From the NCBI GenBank assembly GCA_002389765.1, contig DGQM01000024.1, positions 309,896 to 373,895 of the forward strand: a stretch of 64,000 bases of DNA. The letters are read 5' to 3'. Shown one piece after another: positions 1 through 8,779 of the stretch (its first letter is position 1; each line of letters begins with the position of its first letter). Position numbers and translations under genes: made by a program. Below the pieces are notes generated by a model. That model was not told the origin of the DNA. It searched no databases and worked only from the letters and a program-made list of their open reading frames with translations. Source of the stretch: Bacteroidetes bacterium UBA4414. GTDB lineage: Bacteria; Bacteroidota; Bacteroidia; Chitinophagales; Chitinophagaceae.

Positions 1-2
1 GA

Positions 3-41
3 GGTATCGTAAAAAGTAAATTGTACAACAAACCGCAATAA
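3..41 (+). other. possible 3' end of an upstream gene
   Basis: An open frame from the window edge gives a short tail (GIVKSKLYNKPQ) and stops at TAA just where a terminator hairpin begins. This is what the end of a rightward gene outside the window would look like, but 12 codons cannot identify it. Confidence 0.25.
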
Positions 42-73
42 AAAAACACCGCTAATTGAGCGGTGTTTTTTTA
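41..73. terminator. bidirectional intrinsic terminator
   Basis: A-rich arm plus CACCGCT pairs with AGCGGTG plus a T run around a 5-base loop (AATTG). The T tract is present in both directions. It ends the leftward pyrophosphatase gene and probably also a rightward gene outside the window. Confidence 0.85.
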
Positions 74-89
74 TTATAACAACTCTTAA

Positions 90-2276
90 TTATTTCATTG
101 TTACTACAGGTGCTTTCACTTCCTGCTTAACAGGTGCTTTAGCTGTTTCTGTAGTTTTGTTGCCATACATGTTTGCCAATGTAGGTGCAATAACTAGTGC
201 AACGATAGACATCAGTTTAATCAGGATGTTCATAGAAGGCCCAGATGTATCTTTAAACGGATCGCCCACTGTATCGCCTGTTACAGATGCTTTGTGCGGA
301 TCAGATTTTTTGTAGTACATCTCACCGTTTATTTCAACACCTTTCTCGAATGATTTTTTAGCGTTATCCCATGCGCCACCTGCGTTGTTTTGGAACATAC
401 CCATCAGTACGCCACTTACAGTAGCACCTGCCAGCATACCACCCAGTGCTTCAGGTCCTGCAAGGAAACCTACCAGCAACGGAGCAGCTATTGTGATAGC
501 ACCCGGAAGAATCATTTTTTTGATAGAAGCATCTGTAGAGATAGCAACACACTTGTCATATTCCGGTTTGCCTTTACCTTCCATAATGCCCGGTATTTCA
601 CGGAACTGGCGACGAACTTCTTCAACCATTGCCATGGCAGCCTCACCTACCGCACGGATAGCCAGCGAAGAGAAGATGAAAGGAATCATAGCACCAACAA
701 ACAGCATAGAAAGTACTTCTGCTTTATAGATGTCGATACCATCAATACCGGCAACACCCACGTAAGCAGCAAACAGTGCAAGCGCAGTCAGCGCAGCAGA
801 TGCAATCGCAAAACCTTTACCAGTAGCAGCAGTCGTGTTACCAACCGCATCCAGTACGTCAGTTTTTTCGCGTACTTCTTTTTCCAGTTCGCTCATTTCA
901 GCAATACCACCTGCGTTATCTGCTATCGGACCAAAGGCATCGATTGCTAATTGCATAGCCGTAGTAGCCATCATACCTGCAGCTGCAATAGCCACACCAT
1001 AAAGACCAGCCATAGCATAAGAACCCCATATACCACCTGCCAGTACCAGAATAGGAAGGAATGTACTTTCCATACCAATTGCAAGACCACCAATTACGTT
1101 AGTAGCGTGGCCTGTTGCAGATTGGCGAATGATGCTCATTACAGGACGTTTGCCCATAGCTGTATAATATTCTGTAATAACACTCATCAGTGTACCAACT
1201 ACAAGGCCTATAGCAATAGCGCCAAATACTTGTGTGTTGCTGAATACGTGTCCGCGCAGCTCCATTGAAGAAGGCAGGACATACATTACCAGAAAGTAAG
1301 AAACAACTGCAGTCAGCACCATAGAACCATAGTTGCCCATGTTCAGTGCTCTTTGTACAGCACTTGTGCTGATACCTGCGCTGTCGGATATACGTACCAT
1401 CATAGTACCGATGATAGAAAGAACGATACCAATACCTGCTATCAGCATAGGCAGCAATATCGGGCCAAAACCACCGAAGTTATCCATTGATGCAGTTTCG
1501 CGGCCCAGTACCATGGTAGCTAGTACAGTAGCAACATAAGAACCGAAAAGATCGGCACCCATACCTGCTACGTCACCTACGTTATCGCCTACGTTATCTG
1601 CAATCGTTGCAGGGTTGCGTGGATCATCTTCAGGAATACCTGCTTCTACTTTACCTACCAGGTCAGCACCAACGTCTGCAGCTTTTGTGTAGATACCACC
1701 ACCCACACGTGCAAACAGTGCAATGCTTTCTGCACCCAGAGAGAAACCTGTCAGTACTTCAATAGCACGTTCCATTTCTTCGCTGTTTACAGCAGCATCA
1801 GGCGCGAACATCATTTTGAAAATGATGAAAAGGCTACCCAAGCCCAAAACAGCTAAACCGGCAACACCCATACCCATTACAGCACCACCGCCAAAAGATA
1901 CAGACAGTGCTTTGCTGAGGCTGGTACGTGCAGCATGTGCAGTACGTACGTTTGCTTTGGTAGCTATGCGCATACCTATAAAACCTGCCAATGCGCTGAA
2001 TACAGCACCAATGATGAACGCAATCGCTATCACAGGGCTCGATTTAGGATTGCTGTAGCCCATAAAGCCCAGCAACAAACCTGCTATGATTACGAAATAG
2101 GTGAGTATCTTATACTCTGCCTTCAAAAACGCCATAGCACCCTCGGCTATGTATTTAGAGATTTCTTTCATGCGGTCGTTGCCGGCATCTTGTTTGCTAA
2201 CCCATGCACCTTTGGTCATGGTGTATAGCAGCGCCAGCACACCAAACGCCGGAACTAAGTAGAATAATGAACTCAT
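90..2276 (-). CDS. hppA: membrane-bound K+-dependent ion-pumping pyrophosphatase
   Basis: This integral membrane pump hydrolyses cytosolic pyrophosphate and moves H+ (or Na+) out across the inner membrane. The product is about 728 residues and almost entirely hydrophobic helices. It has the family's pyrophosphate site (GIYTKAADVGADLVGK, then DNVGDNVGD) and a matching C-terminal acidic/lysine set (DNAKK, DTVGDPFKDTSGP). GNTTAATGK has Ala at about residue 483, where K+-independent enzymes carry Lys, so a K+-dependent type is expected. H+ versus Na+ cannot be decided by eye. An upstream in-frame ATG at 2360 was rejected because a TATATTTG promoter element lies between it and the ATG at 2276. A terminator follows directly. 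Confidence 0.96.
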   Translation of the reverse strand: MSSLFYLVPAFGVLALLYTMTKGAWVSKQDAGNDRMKEISKYIAEGAMAFLKAEYKILTYFVIIAGLLLGFMGYSNPKSSPVIAIAFIIGAVFSALAGFIGMRIATKANVRTAHAARTSLSKALSVSFGGGAVMGMGVAGLAVLGLGSLFIIFKMMFAPDAAVNSEEMERAIEVLTGFSLGAESIALFARVGGGIYTKAADVGADLVGKVEAGIPEDDPRNPATIADNVGDNVGDVAGMGADLFGSYVATVLATMVLGRETASMDNFGGFGPILLPMLIAGIGIVLSIIGTMMVRISDSAGISTSAVQRALNMGNYGSMVLTAVVSYFLVMYVLPSSMELRGHVFSNTQVFGAIAIGLVVGTLMSVITEYYTAMGKRPVMSIIRQSATGHATNVIGGLAIGMESTFLPILVLAGGIWGSYAMAGLYGVAIAAAGMMATTAMQLAIDAFGPIADNAGGIAEMSELEKEVREKTDVLDAVGNTTAATGKGFAIASAALTALALFAAYVGVAGIDGIDIYKAEVLSMLFVGAMIPFIFSSLAIRAVGEAAMAMVEEVRRQFREIPGIMEGKGKPEYDKCVAISTDASIKKMILPGAITIAAPLLVGFLAGPEALGGMLAGATVSGVLMGMFQNNAGGAWDNAKKSFEKGVEINGEMYYKKSDPHKASVTGDTVGDPFKDTSGPSMNILIKLMSIVALVIAPTLANMYGNKTTETAKAPVKQEVKAPVVTMK

Positions 2277-2307
2277 ATTAAAACTATGTGTTGTAAATAA
2301 AGTGGGG

Positions 2308-2315
2308 CAAATATA
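2308..2315 (-). promoter_or_regulatory. Bacteroidota -7 promoter element for hppA
   Basis: On the minus strand the sequence is TATATTTG, matching the TAnnTTTG consensus of Bacteroidota primary sigma factors. It lies about 30 bases upstream of the ATG at 2276. No clear -33 TTTG is visible. Confidence 0.6.
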
Positions 2316-2366
2316 GCTTTTTGAAGCTGAAAAACATAGGTTCTGAACCTTATGTGACAAGAATGT

Positions 2367-2387
2367 ATATACTCTTTTTGAGTATAT
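2367..2387. repeat. short inverted repeat between divergent genes
   Basis: ATATACTC and GAGTATAT flank a TTTTT loop in the divergent interval between hppA and the sigma factor gene. No T tract follows, so it is not a normal terminator. It could be an operator or may be fortuitous. Confidence 0.35.
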
Positions 2388-2460
2388 GTATTATGATGAT
2401 TTCTTAACACCTATTTGTTTATTTTTACTTCAACTGAAACTGATTAAAGGGAATTGACTT

Positions 2461-3030
2461 TTGCCGCAGGGAGATTATAAAAAACTGGCCGACGAAGAAC
2501 TGGTGTTTCGCTATGCACAGCGGGGCGAGCAGGCAGCGTTTACTACGCTGTTTGAGCGCTACGGGCATCTGGTATACGGTATATGCCTCAAATACCTGAA
2601 AGAGCCCGAAGCTGCCAAAGATGCCATGCAGCAGATATTTATAAAACTGCTGGAAGACTTGCGTCGTTTCAAGGTAGAGACCTTCAAGCCGTGGCTATAC
2701 CAAGTAAGCAAAAATTATTGCTTCATGCAGCTGCGCAAGCCTGTGCATGAGGTAAATACGGATGCCGAGTATGGAGAAAATATGGAATTTGAGGACGAAT
2801 GGCATCATAAGATAGAGCAGGAGCAATTGCTGGATAATCTGGAAGTATGTGTAGAGGAGCTGAATGAGGAGCAACGTATCTGCATCAAGCTGTTTTATCT
2901 GCAAAAGATGAGCTATGTAGAGATTACAAATCAGACTGGCTATAGTATGATGCAGGTGAAAAGTGCCATACAGAACGGTAAGCGCAACCTGAAAATAAAA
3001 TTGGAGGCGAAAAGAAACGTGAACACATGA
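2461..3030 (+). CDS. ECF-type RNA polymerase sigma-70 family factor
   Basis: A 189-residue sigma factor of the ECF size class. Region 2 is visible around residues 25-95 (KYLKEPEAAKDAMQQIFIK, FKPWLY, NYC). The region 4 helix-turn-helix is near residues 135-180 (MSYVEITNQTGYSMMQVKS, then IQNGKRNLK). The only credible start is TTG at 2461, with AAAGGGAA a few bases upstream; no ATG or GTG fits. Its last codons overlap the downstream anti-sigma gene as ATGA, so the two are translationally coupled. A clear paralogue with the same TTG-CCN start and the same partner arrangement lies at 45208-45762. The target regulon is unknown. Confidence 0.93.
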   Translation: MPQGDYKKLADEELVFRYAQRGEQAAFTTLFERYGHLVYGICLKYLKEPEAAKDAMQQIFIKLLEDLRRFKVETFKPWLYQVSKNYCFMQLRKPVHEVNTDAEYGENMEFEDEWHHKIEQEQLLDNLEVCVEELNEEQRICIKLFYLQKMSYVEITNQTGYSMMQVKSAIQNGKRNLKIKLEAKRNVNT

Positions 3031-4229
3031 GTAGGGAACAATTGAAACATATTTTCGAGCAGAGCAGTTGTCTTACTAAAAAGCAACTGAAGGAGTATGT
3101 AAGCGGCAGTATGAGCCCCGAAGAGGCGCATGCGGTTGAGCAGCACCTTCATAGTTGCCCTATGTGCAGCGATGCTGTAGACGGGCTGATGACGCAGCAG
3201 GGAAAGGGTGTAGAAGTAATGAATACCATCAATGCCGATTTTCTTACAAAACATCTTGGTGCTGCCAACCCACAGGCGCCACGCAATATAAATATGCCAC
3301 CAACCAATACTGCCAATACCCGCGACACACAGAAAAAGCCTTCACCTGCCATGATAAAGGCAAAGCCTGTGAAGAGCTATTTTGCTTTCAGGACGATGTC
3401 TGTGGCGGCTACTATTTTGTTTGCAATTGTAGGTATATGGTACTACAGGCTTACAAACGATGTGTTGCAGCAAAGCCAACCAGTAGCACAGGAGTTGCCA
3501 AAGCCGGCACCTATAGAACAACCCGCTGCAGCGCAATATGCAGAAGATACACAAGAAGCGATTGCTGCCGCGGCAGATATGGTTAATAACGGTATTACAG
3601 AAGTAGGTACAGGCGCATCTATAACACAAAGCCCCGCAACAAAAGATAAAGGTGTAGTAGCGATGGCAGCACCAACGCCGGAAAAAGAGAAAGAGGGATT
3701 GCTAAAAAGGCTGGGGAATAAAATAGAAGCTGCTGCTGCCAAGAAAACAACACAGCAACTACTGGGAGCCATCAAAAACGATAATCCTGATAAATACGCA
3801 ACATCTGCCAAGAACCAGTTTGTAGAAGAACAGCGCATGAAGCCGAAAGAAGAGCGTGCTGATATAGTGGATATGCAAGCGGGAAATGCATCAAGAGCTA
3901 CAGGTAACAGCTACCAACCTGCAGAAGACATAAAGGCAGTAACAGCAAGTGAAAAAGAAGCATTAGAGCCTGTCAGCAAAATCGATAAAGCAGACCAGTT
4001 GTTAAAATCGGGCAAGGCAAGCGATGCACTTAATCTGTACACACAGGAAATGCGCGGAGCAAGCAGCAGAGGCAAACGCCAGGAAGCTGCGATAGGCGCC
4101 GCACGTTGTTATGTTGCACTGGGCAATCGCTACAAAGCAAAAGATATACTGCTAAGTATAGTAGACGAAGGAGGCCCGCGCAAACGCGAAGCCAAACGTA
4201 TGCTGAAAGAATTGGGCTGGGAGGAGTAA
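3027..4229 (+). CDS. zinc-type membrane anti-sigma factor with long periplasmic TPR-like tail
   Basis: Probable partner and inhibitor of the sigma factor it overlaps. Residues 15-47 carry a complete zinc anti-sigma signature, Cys15-x24-His40-x3-Cys44-x2-Cys47. One membrane helix lies at about residues 120-140 (MSVAATILFAIVGIWYY). The remaining roughly 260 residues should be periplasmic: a low-complexity Ala/Lys/Gln/Glu stretch, then a TPR-like helical hairpin at about 315-395 (KADQLLKSGKASDALNLY, AARCYVALGNRYKAKDILL). The tail is much longer than in typical anti-sigma factors and may sense envelope state or bind partners. The zinc site may respond to redox. Function is inferred from domain order and gene overlap. 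Confidence 0.85.
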   Translation: MSREQLKHIFEQSSCLTKKQLKEYVSGSMSPEEAHAVEQHLHSCPMCSDAVDGLMTQQGKGVEVMNTINADFLTKHLGAANPQAPRNINMPPTNTANTRDTQKKPSPAMIKAKPVKSYFAFRTMSVAATILFAIVGIWYYRLTNDVLQQSQPVAQELPKPAPIEQPAAAQYAEDTQEAIAAAADMVNNGITEVGTGASITQSPATKDKGVVAMAAPTPEKEKEGLLKRLGNKIEAAAAKKTTQQLLGAIKNDNPDKYATSAKNQFVEEQRMKPKEERADIVDMQAGNASRATGNSYQPAEDIKAVTASEKEALEPVSKIDKADQLLKSGKASDALNLYTQEMRGASSRGKRQEAAIGAARCYVALGNRYKAKDILLSIVDEGGPRKREAKRMLKELGWEE

Positions 4230-4250
4230 AGAAATCATTGCCTGTAAACT

Positions 4251-5069
4251 ATGAAGAAAATACTGCGTTGGCTTTTTGTAATATTTATTCTACTGAATAT
4301 TGTAGCGGCCATTCACGCTTATAAATTCACACATTATTCTAATGAAGTATCTGCCAAAACCGATGCTAGGCAACTAACTGCTGCTGATAAAATCAAGATA
4401 CTATTTACAGGTGTTAATAATCCCAAACCAAAGAATCAACCCAAACCCGATGCGTATCAGCATCTTGTGCTGAAGGGCAGGGGTGATATAGATTGTTGGT
4501 TATTAGATAAAGATTCCTCAAAGGGTACGATTATAATCTTTCATGGCTTTTCCGGAGAGAAGTCGGGTATGGTAGAAAAAGCCGAAATACTCCATAGAAT
4601 GGGCTATAAGGTATTGCTTGCCGATTTTGTTGGCTCAGGCGCATCATCCGGAAATCAGGTAACATTGGGTTATAAAGAAGCTGAAGACGTAAAAGTATGT
4701 GTAGACTATTGTAAGCAACAAGGTGAACATAGTATTTACCTGTTGGGCACGTCTATGGGGGCTGCTGCAATACTTCGTGCAGTTCATGAACAATATGTCA
4801 ATCCTAAAGGTATTATGATAGAGTGTCCGTTCGGAACAATGTATGATGCAGTTGCTATCCGTTTCAATATGATGCATGTGCCCAAATTCCCTATGGCACA
4901 TTTACTAATGTTCTGGGGCGGTTTGGAAAATGGGTTCTGGGCATACAATCACAATCCCGAAGATTATGCAAAAACGGTAACATGTCCAACGTTACTTATG
5001 TTTGGTGAAAAAGACGACAGAGTAACCCGTGCAGAGATAGATAGGATATACCAAAAACCTTGCAGGTAA
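4251..5069 (+). CDS. alpha/beta hydrolase, C-terminus lost by frameshift
   Basis: Serine hydrolase of the alpha/beta fold, membrane-anchored by an N-terminal helix (residues 4-24). The nucleophile elbow is GTSMG, the oxyanion region is IIFHGFSGEKSG, and the acid loop is LLMFGEKDDRVT. The frame stops at 5069 after IYQKPCR. The natural C-terminus, including the catalytic His in FPKSGHENYL, continues in the next frame to a stop at 5175. The shift falls at a run of five A (5053-5057), where one A fewer would restore CAA-AAC-CTT. So this is either a young pseudogene, a sequencing or assembly error, or rarely a programmed slip. It begins 21 bases after the anti-sigma gene and may share its transcript. 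Confidence 0.8.
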   Translation: MKKILRWLFVIFILLNIVAAIHAYKFTHYSNEVSAKTDARQLTAADKIKILFTGVNNPKPKNQPKPDAYQHLVLKGRGDIDCWLLDKDSSKGTIIIFHGFSGEKSGMVEKAEILHRMGYKVLLADFVGSGASSGNQVTLGYKEAEDVKVCVDYCKQQGEHSIYLLGTSMGAAAILRAVHEQYVNPKGIMIECPFGTMYDAVAIRFNMMHVPKFPMAHLLMFWGGLENGFWAYNHNPEDYAKTVTCPTLLMFGEKDDRVTRAEIDRIYQKPCR

Positions 5070-5175
5070 AAAGCAATTGGTGTTGTTCCCGAAGTCGGGG
5101 CACGAAAACTACTTGTTAGAACACAGAACCGATTGGACTGAAACTTTAACGGAATTCCTTAAAACCAATCCGTAA
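5053..5175 (+). pseudogene. displaced C-terminal end of the frameshifted hydrolase
   Basis: Read one base later, the sequence after the A5 run encodes about 39 residues (NLAGKKQLVLFPKSGHENYL and onward, ending FLKTNP) before TAA at 5173-5175. It supplies the catalytic His codon (5101-5103) and the last helix expected of an alpha/beta hydrolase. It has no start of its own. Confidence 0.75.
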
Positions 5176-5451
5176 TCCCATAAAAAAACCGCTCTGCTAT
5201 TAGCGAACGGTAATATGATGATGGCTTTGTGGTTGTAGCTGGTGTAAGCTCATACAGGGGCTGTATCCGATATCGACCACACACTTCATTTGCATCACTT
5301 ACAAAAATATATCAATTAGTTCGGATTAAGAGTAAATTAAATGTAAAAAATACCTTAAATAATCAGCGCAGCTATTAACATCTGTTATAAACTCCCCCTT
5401 TCTGCCAATTTTCCTTGTTGTATTTTCACGCAGTTTTACGAAAAGATTAAT

Positions 5452-8400
5452 ATGAGAAGATATTTATCTCTGTTGCTGTGTCTAACGGTTGCAACAACAA
5501 CGTTTGCACAGTCTGGCGATTACAGAAGTACATCCAATCCGCTATACTGGAAAAACCGCAAACCCGATGGAGCCTACTGGCAGCAGGATGTGCATTATAA
5601 AATTGATGCAAAGGTTGATGAGGAAACCAATATCATTACAGCAGGAGAAACGCTGGAGTATTGGAACAACTCTCCCGATACATTATACTTTGTTTACTTC
5701 CACCTATGGCAGAATGCCTTTGTGCAAGGTTCTCACCTGCACGATCTGGAAGAAGCCATCAATACCAAAGTGCGTATGGGCAGGTACGAGCGCAAAGGGC
5801 TTGGCACTACCATAGACAATATGAAAGCAGACGGGCAAACCGTTAAAACAGAGTTAGATAATACAATCCTGAAAGTATACCTACCCAAGCCATTGTATCC
5901 CAACAGCAAGGTTACTTTCAGCATGGATTTCAAAACCTATTATGATAACGGTGCTACACGCCGCCGAATGAAGATGTATGATGCCTGGGGCTTCAAACAT
6001 TATAATGGTGTGCAGTGGTTTCCTAAAATATGTGTGTACGACCGCAAGTTTGGTTGGGATACACATCAGCACCTGAACAAAGAGTTCTATGCAGACTTTG
6101 GCTCTTACGATGTATCGCTCGATTTTGCATCAAACTACATAGTAGAAGCAACAGGTGCATTGCAAAACAGGAAAGAAGTACTGCCTGAAGAGCTGCGTGC
6201 AAAACTGGATATTAAAAACTTTGCAAAGAAACCTTGGAACGAAAAGCCGAGCGAGATAATACCATACAAAAAAGGTGAGCGCAAAGTCTGGCGCTACAAA
6301 GCAAACAATGTACACGATTTTGCATTTACCGCAGACCCTACGTACCGCATAGGCACTACTACCTGGAATGGTGTAGAATGTGTGGCACTGGTACAAGAGC
6401 CACATGCAAAGGGCTGGCAGAATGCAGCTGAATACGTAGCCAAAATCATCAAGACATTTTCTGAAGATGTAGGCATGTACCAGTACCCAAAGATGGTAGC
6501 TGCCGATGCTGCCGATGGTATGGAATACCCGATGCTAACATTGGATGGTGGCAGCGATCCGGGCTATCGTGGTTTGCTGGTGCATGAGATTGCGCACAAT
6601 TGGTTTTACGGACAAGTTGGTAATAACGAAACATACCGTGCAGCATTGGATGAGGGTTTTACACAATTCCTGACTGCATGGGGGCTACGCCGTATAGACG
6701 GAGATATACTGGTTGATAACAAACCTAAAGGTTACAAAGGCTTGTTTTACGAACCTGAAATAGTGGTAGATAAAAGAGTGTACAATGCCTACCTGTACGA
6801 TGCTTTGAATAAAGAAGAGTTGCCACTTAATACACATTCCAACGACTTCAATGATGCCGTAGGACATGAAGGTGGTTATCGTGGTGTGTATTACAAAACA
6901 GCTACCATGCTGTATAACCTGCAATACACGCTGGGCGATTCATTGTTTCAGGCTGCACTGAAAAACTATTTCCATCAGTGGCGTTTTGCACACCCTTATT
7001 TCGAAGACTTCCGCAATTCTATTATTCAGTATACCAAAGTAGACCTCAACTGGTTCTTCGACCAATGGTTGGAAACCACTAAAGCGATTGACTATAGTAT
7101 AGAAGGCATCCGCAGAAAATCGGACGATACATTTGCCATCAAATTCCGCCGCAGGGGGCAAATGCAAATGCCGATAGATTTCACCGTTACTACACGCAAT
7201 GGCGAAAAGCAAAACTTCCACATACCTAACACGTGGTTTGTAAAAGAAACAAACGCAACGGTATTGCCTAAATGGTATGGCTGGGGTAAGTTGCACGATG
7301 AGTATACCGCTTATGTGCAAGTACCCGATGGTATTCGCAATGTGCAGATAGATACCAGCTTCAGGTTGGCAGATGTCTACGTACTAGATAACTACAAGAC
7401 ACGTGGTCTGCCATTATCTCCTAAAGCCATTGCCGTAAAACTGGATGGTGGTGTAAGCAATCCATGGGATAGAAGGCACAAGCGTATGTATATACGTCCT
7501 GATGTATGGTACAATCCTGTTGATGGTATCAAAGCAGGTATTCACTTTGAGGGCGATTATCTGTACACTATGCACAAAGTAGATGCTACTATATGGTGGA
7601 ATACCCACGTATTGCAACACTACGATTTCAAGTCTACAAAAAGCCAAGGCTGGTACGAGAAATACGTACCTGTTAACTATACATTCTCGCACACATCACC
7701 CATCACGCGTTGGATGCCTAAGCTGCAGTCGCAAATCAACAGCCGTTTCTTAGATGGCATGTGGTATCATCGTGCAGGCGGAAACTATTTAGTAAATAGT
7801 CGTAACACATTATCGCTCTACGCACAGACCATGTGGCGTTCTCTCAGCTACGACAGAGATTACCTGATATATCAGAACGAATGGAGCAGCGCACGTGCAA
7901 TGCCAAACTCATCGCTCAATGCATCATGGTCACATAGCTATACATATAAGAGAGGCGGGGGTAATTATAAATTCAGCCTGCGTGCGCCATTCCTAACAGG
8001 CAACAATGCTGCTGCATTCAATTACGCTTATGCACAGTTGGAAGCAATTAATTACAACAGGTTGGGCAAACTGGAAATTCGTACACGTATCTTCGGTCGC
8101 TACGGTACAGGCAGCAATGTGCCGAATGAAAGTGCATTATGGCTGGCAGGTGCAAACCCTGAGGAACTGATGGAAAATAAATATACCCGCAGCATTGGTT
8201 TTATACCTGATAACTGGAGTAATATTTCGCAATACGAAACAAATCATTTCCATATGGGTGGCGGTTTGAATCTGCGTGGCTATGCAGGCTACTTTGTAGC
8301 AGACCAGCGCAACGGCAATATACTGATAGGATATAAAGGTCGCAGTGGTGCATCTGCAAGTGCAGAGGTAGATTTTGACGACTACATAAAATTCCGCCCG

Positions 8401-8700
8401 AAATACCTGCGCGATTATCTGCACCTTGATGCATACCTGTTTGCAGACGCTGGTGCTATAGAACTGAGCAATGCTACACTTTCGCAATACTGGAATACGG
8501 CACCTACTACTATGTGGAGCGATATACGTGTAGACGCAGGCCTTGGCTTTGCATTGACGGTTAAGAAGTTTGGATGGTTTAATAAGGCCAACCCGCTTAC
8601 CCTGCGTTTCGATATGCCTTTGCTACTTAATCGTCCGCCGTATGCTAATCCGGATTATGTACAATTCCGTTATGTGGTTGGTGTAAACAGAATATTCTAG
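5452..8700 (+). CDS. M1-family zinc metallopeptidase fused to an Omp85-like outer-membrane barrel
   Basis: Signal peptide at residues 1-19 (LSLLLCLTVATTTFAQ). Residues about 40-600 form an M1 aminopeptidase-like unit: GMEYPM in place of the usual GAMEN motif, then His378-Glu-x-x-His382 with Glu401 eighteen residues on, which is the exact M1 zinc-ligand spacing. Residues about 660-1082 are rich in alternating aromatic beta strands. They contain LRGY at 941-944 with a preceding glycine run (GGGLN), resembling the Omp85 loop-6 motif, then VDAGLGFAL and PLTLRFDMPL near the end, and a final Phe. This suggests a peptidase carried on a barrel in the outer membrane. At 1082 residues it is far longer than stand-alone M1 enzymes. 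A terminator follows. The peptidase part is secure; the barrel is inferred from pattern. Confidence 0.9.
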   Translation: MRRYLSLLLCLTVATTTFAQSGDYRSTSNPLYWKNRKPDGAYWQQDVHYKIDAKVDEETNIITAGETLEYWNNSPDTLYFVYFHLWQNAFVQGSHLHDLEEAINTKVRMGRYERKGLGTTIDNMKADGQTVKTELDNTILKVYLPKPLYPNSKVTFSMDFKTYYDNGATRRRMKMYDAWGFKHYNGVQWFPKICVYDRKFGWDTHQHLNKEFYADFGSYDVSLDFASNYIVEATGALQNRKEVLPEELRAKLDIKNFAKKPWNEKPSEIIPYKKGERKVWRYKANNVHDFAFTADPTYRIGTTTWNGVECVALVQEPHAKGWQNAAEYVAKIIKTFSEDVGMYQYPKMVAADAADGMEYPMLTLDGGSDPGYRGLLVHEIAHNWFYGQVGNNETYRAALDEGFTQFLTAWGLRRIDGDILVDNKPKGYKGLFYEPEIVVDKRVYNAYLYDALNKEELPLNTHSNDFNDAVGHEGGYRGVYYKTATMLYNLQYTLGDSLFQAALKNYFHQWRFAHPYFEDFRNSIIQYTKVDLNWFFDQWLETTKAIDYSIEGIRRKSDDTFAIKFRRRGQMQMPIDFTVTTRNGEKQNFHIPNTWFVKETNATVLPKWYGWGKLHDEYTAYVQVPDGIRNVQIDTSFRLADVYVLDNYKTRGLPLSPKAIAVKLDGGVSNPWDRRHKRMYIRPDVWYNPVDGIKAGIHFEGDYLYTMHKVDATIWWNTHVLQHYDFKSTKSQGWYEKYVPVNYTFSHTSPITRWMPKLQSQINSRFLDGMWYHRAGGNYLVNSRNTLSLYAQTMWRSLSYDRDYLIYQNEWSSARAMPNSSLNASWSHSYTYKRGGGNYKFSLRAPFLTGNNAAAFNYAYAQLEAINYNRLGKLEIRTRIFGRYGTGSNVPNESALWLAGANPEELMENKYTRSIGFIPDNWSNISQYETNHFHMGGGLNLRGYAGYFVADQRNGNILIGYKGRSGASASAEVDFDDYIKFRPKYLRDYLHLDAYLFADAGAIELSNATLSQYWNTAPTTMWSDIRVDAGLGFALTVKKFGWFNKANPLTLRFDMPLLLNRPPYANPDYVQFRYVVGVNRIF

Positions 8701-8723
8701 TACACAGCAACTATCCTGATAAT

Positions 8724-8752
8724 AATAAAGCCGCTCAATGAGCGGCTTTATT
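8724..8752 (+). terminator. intrinsic terminator after the M1-barrel gene
   Basis: AATAAAGCCGCT pairs with AGCGGCTTTATT around CAATG, 23 bases after the stop codon and followed by a T-rich stretch. Confidence 0.85.
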
Positions 8753-8779
8753 TATGTAGTGTGTAGCGCAAATATGCAA

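Noticed and set aside
2277..2360. N-terminal extension of the pyrophosphatase
   Set aside because: A TATATTTG promoter element lies inside it and the extension is not hydrophobic in the way the family's first helix is.
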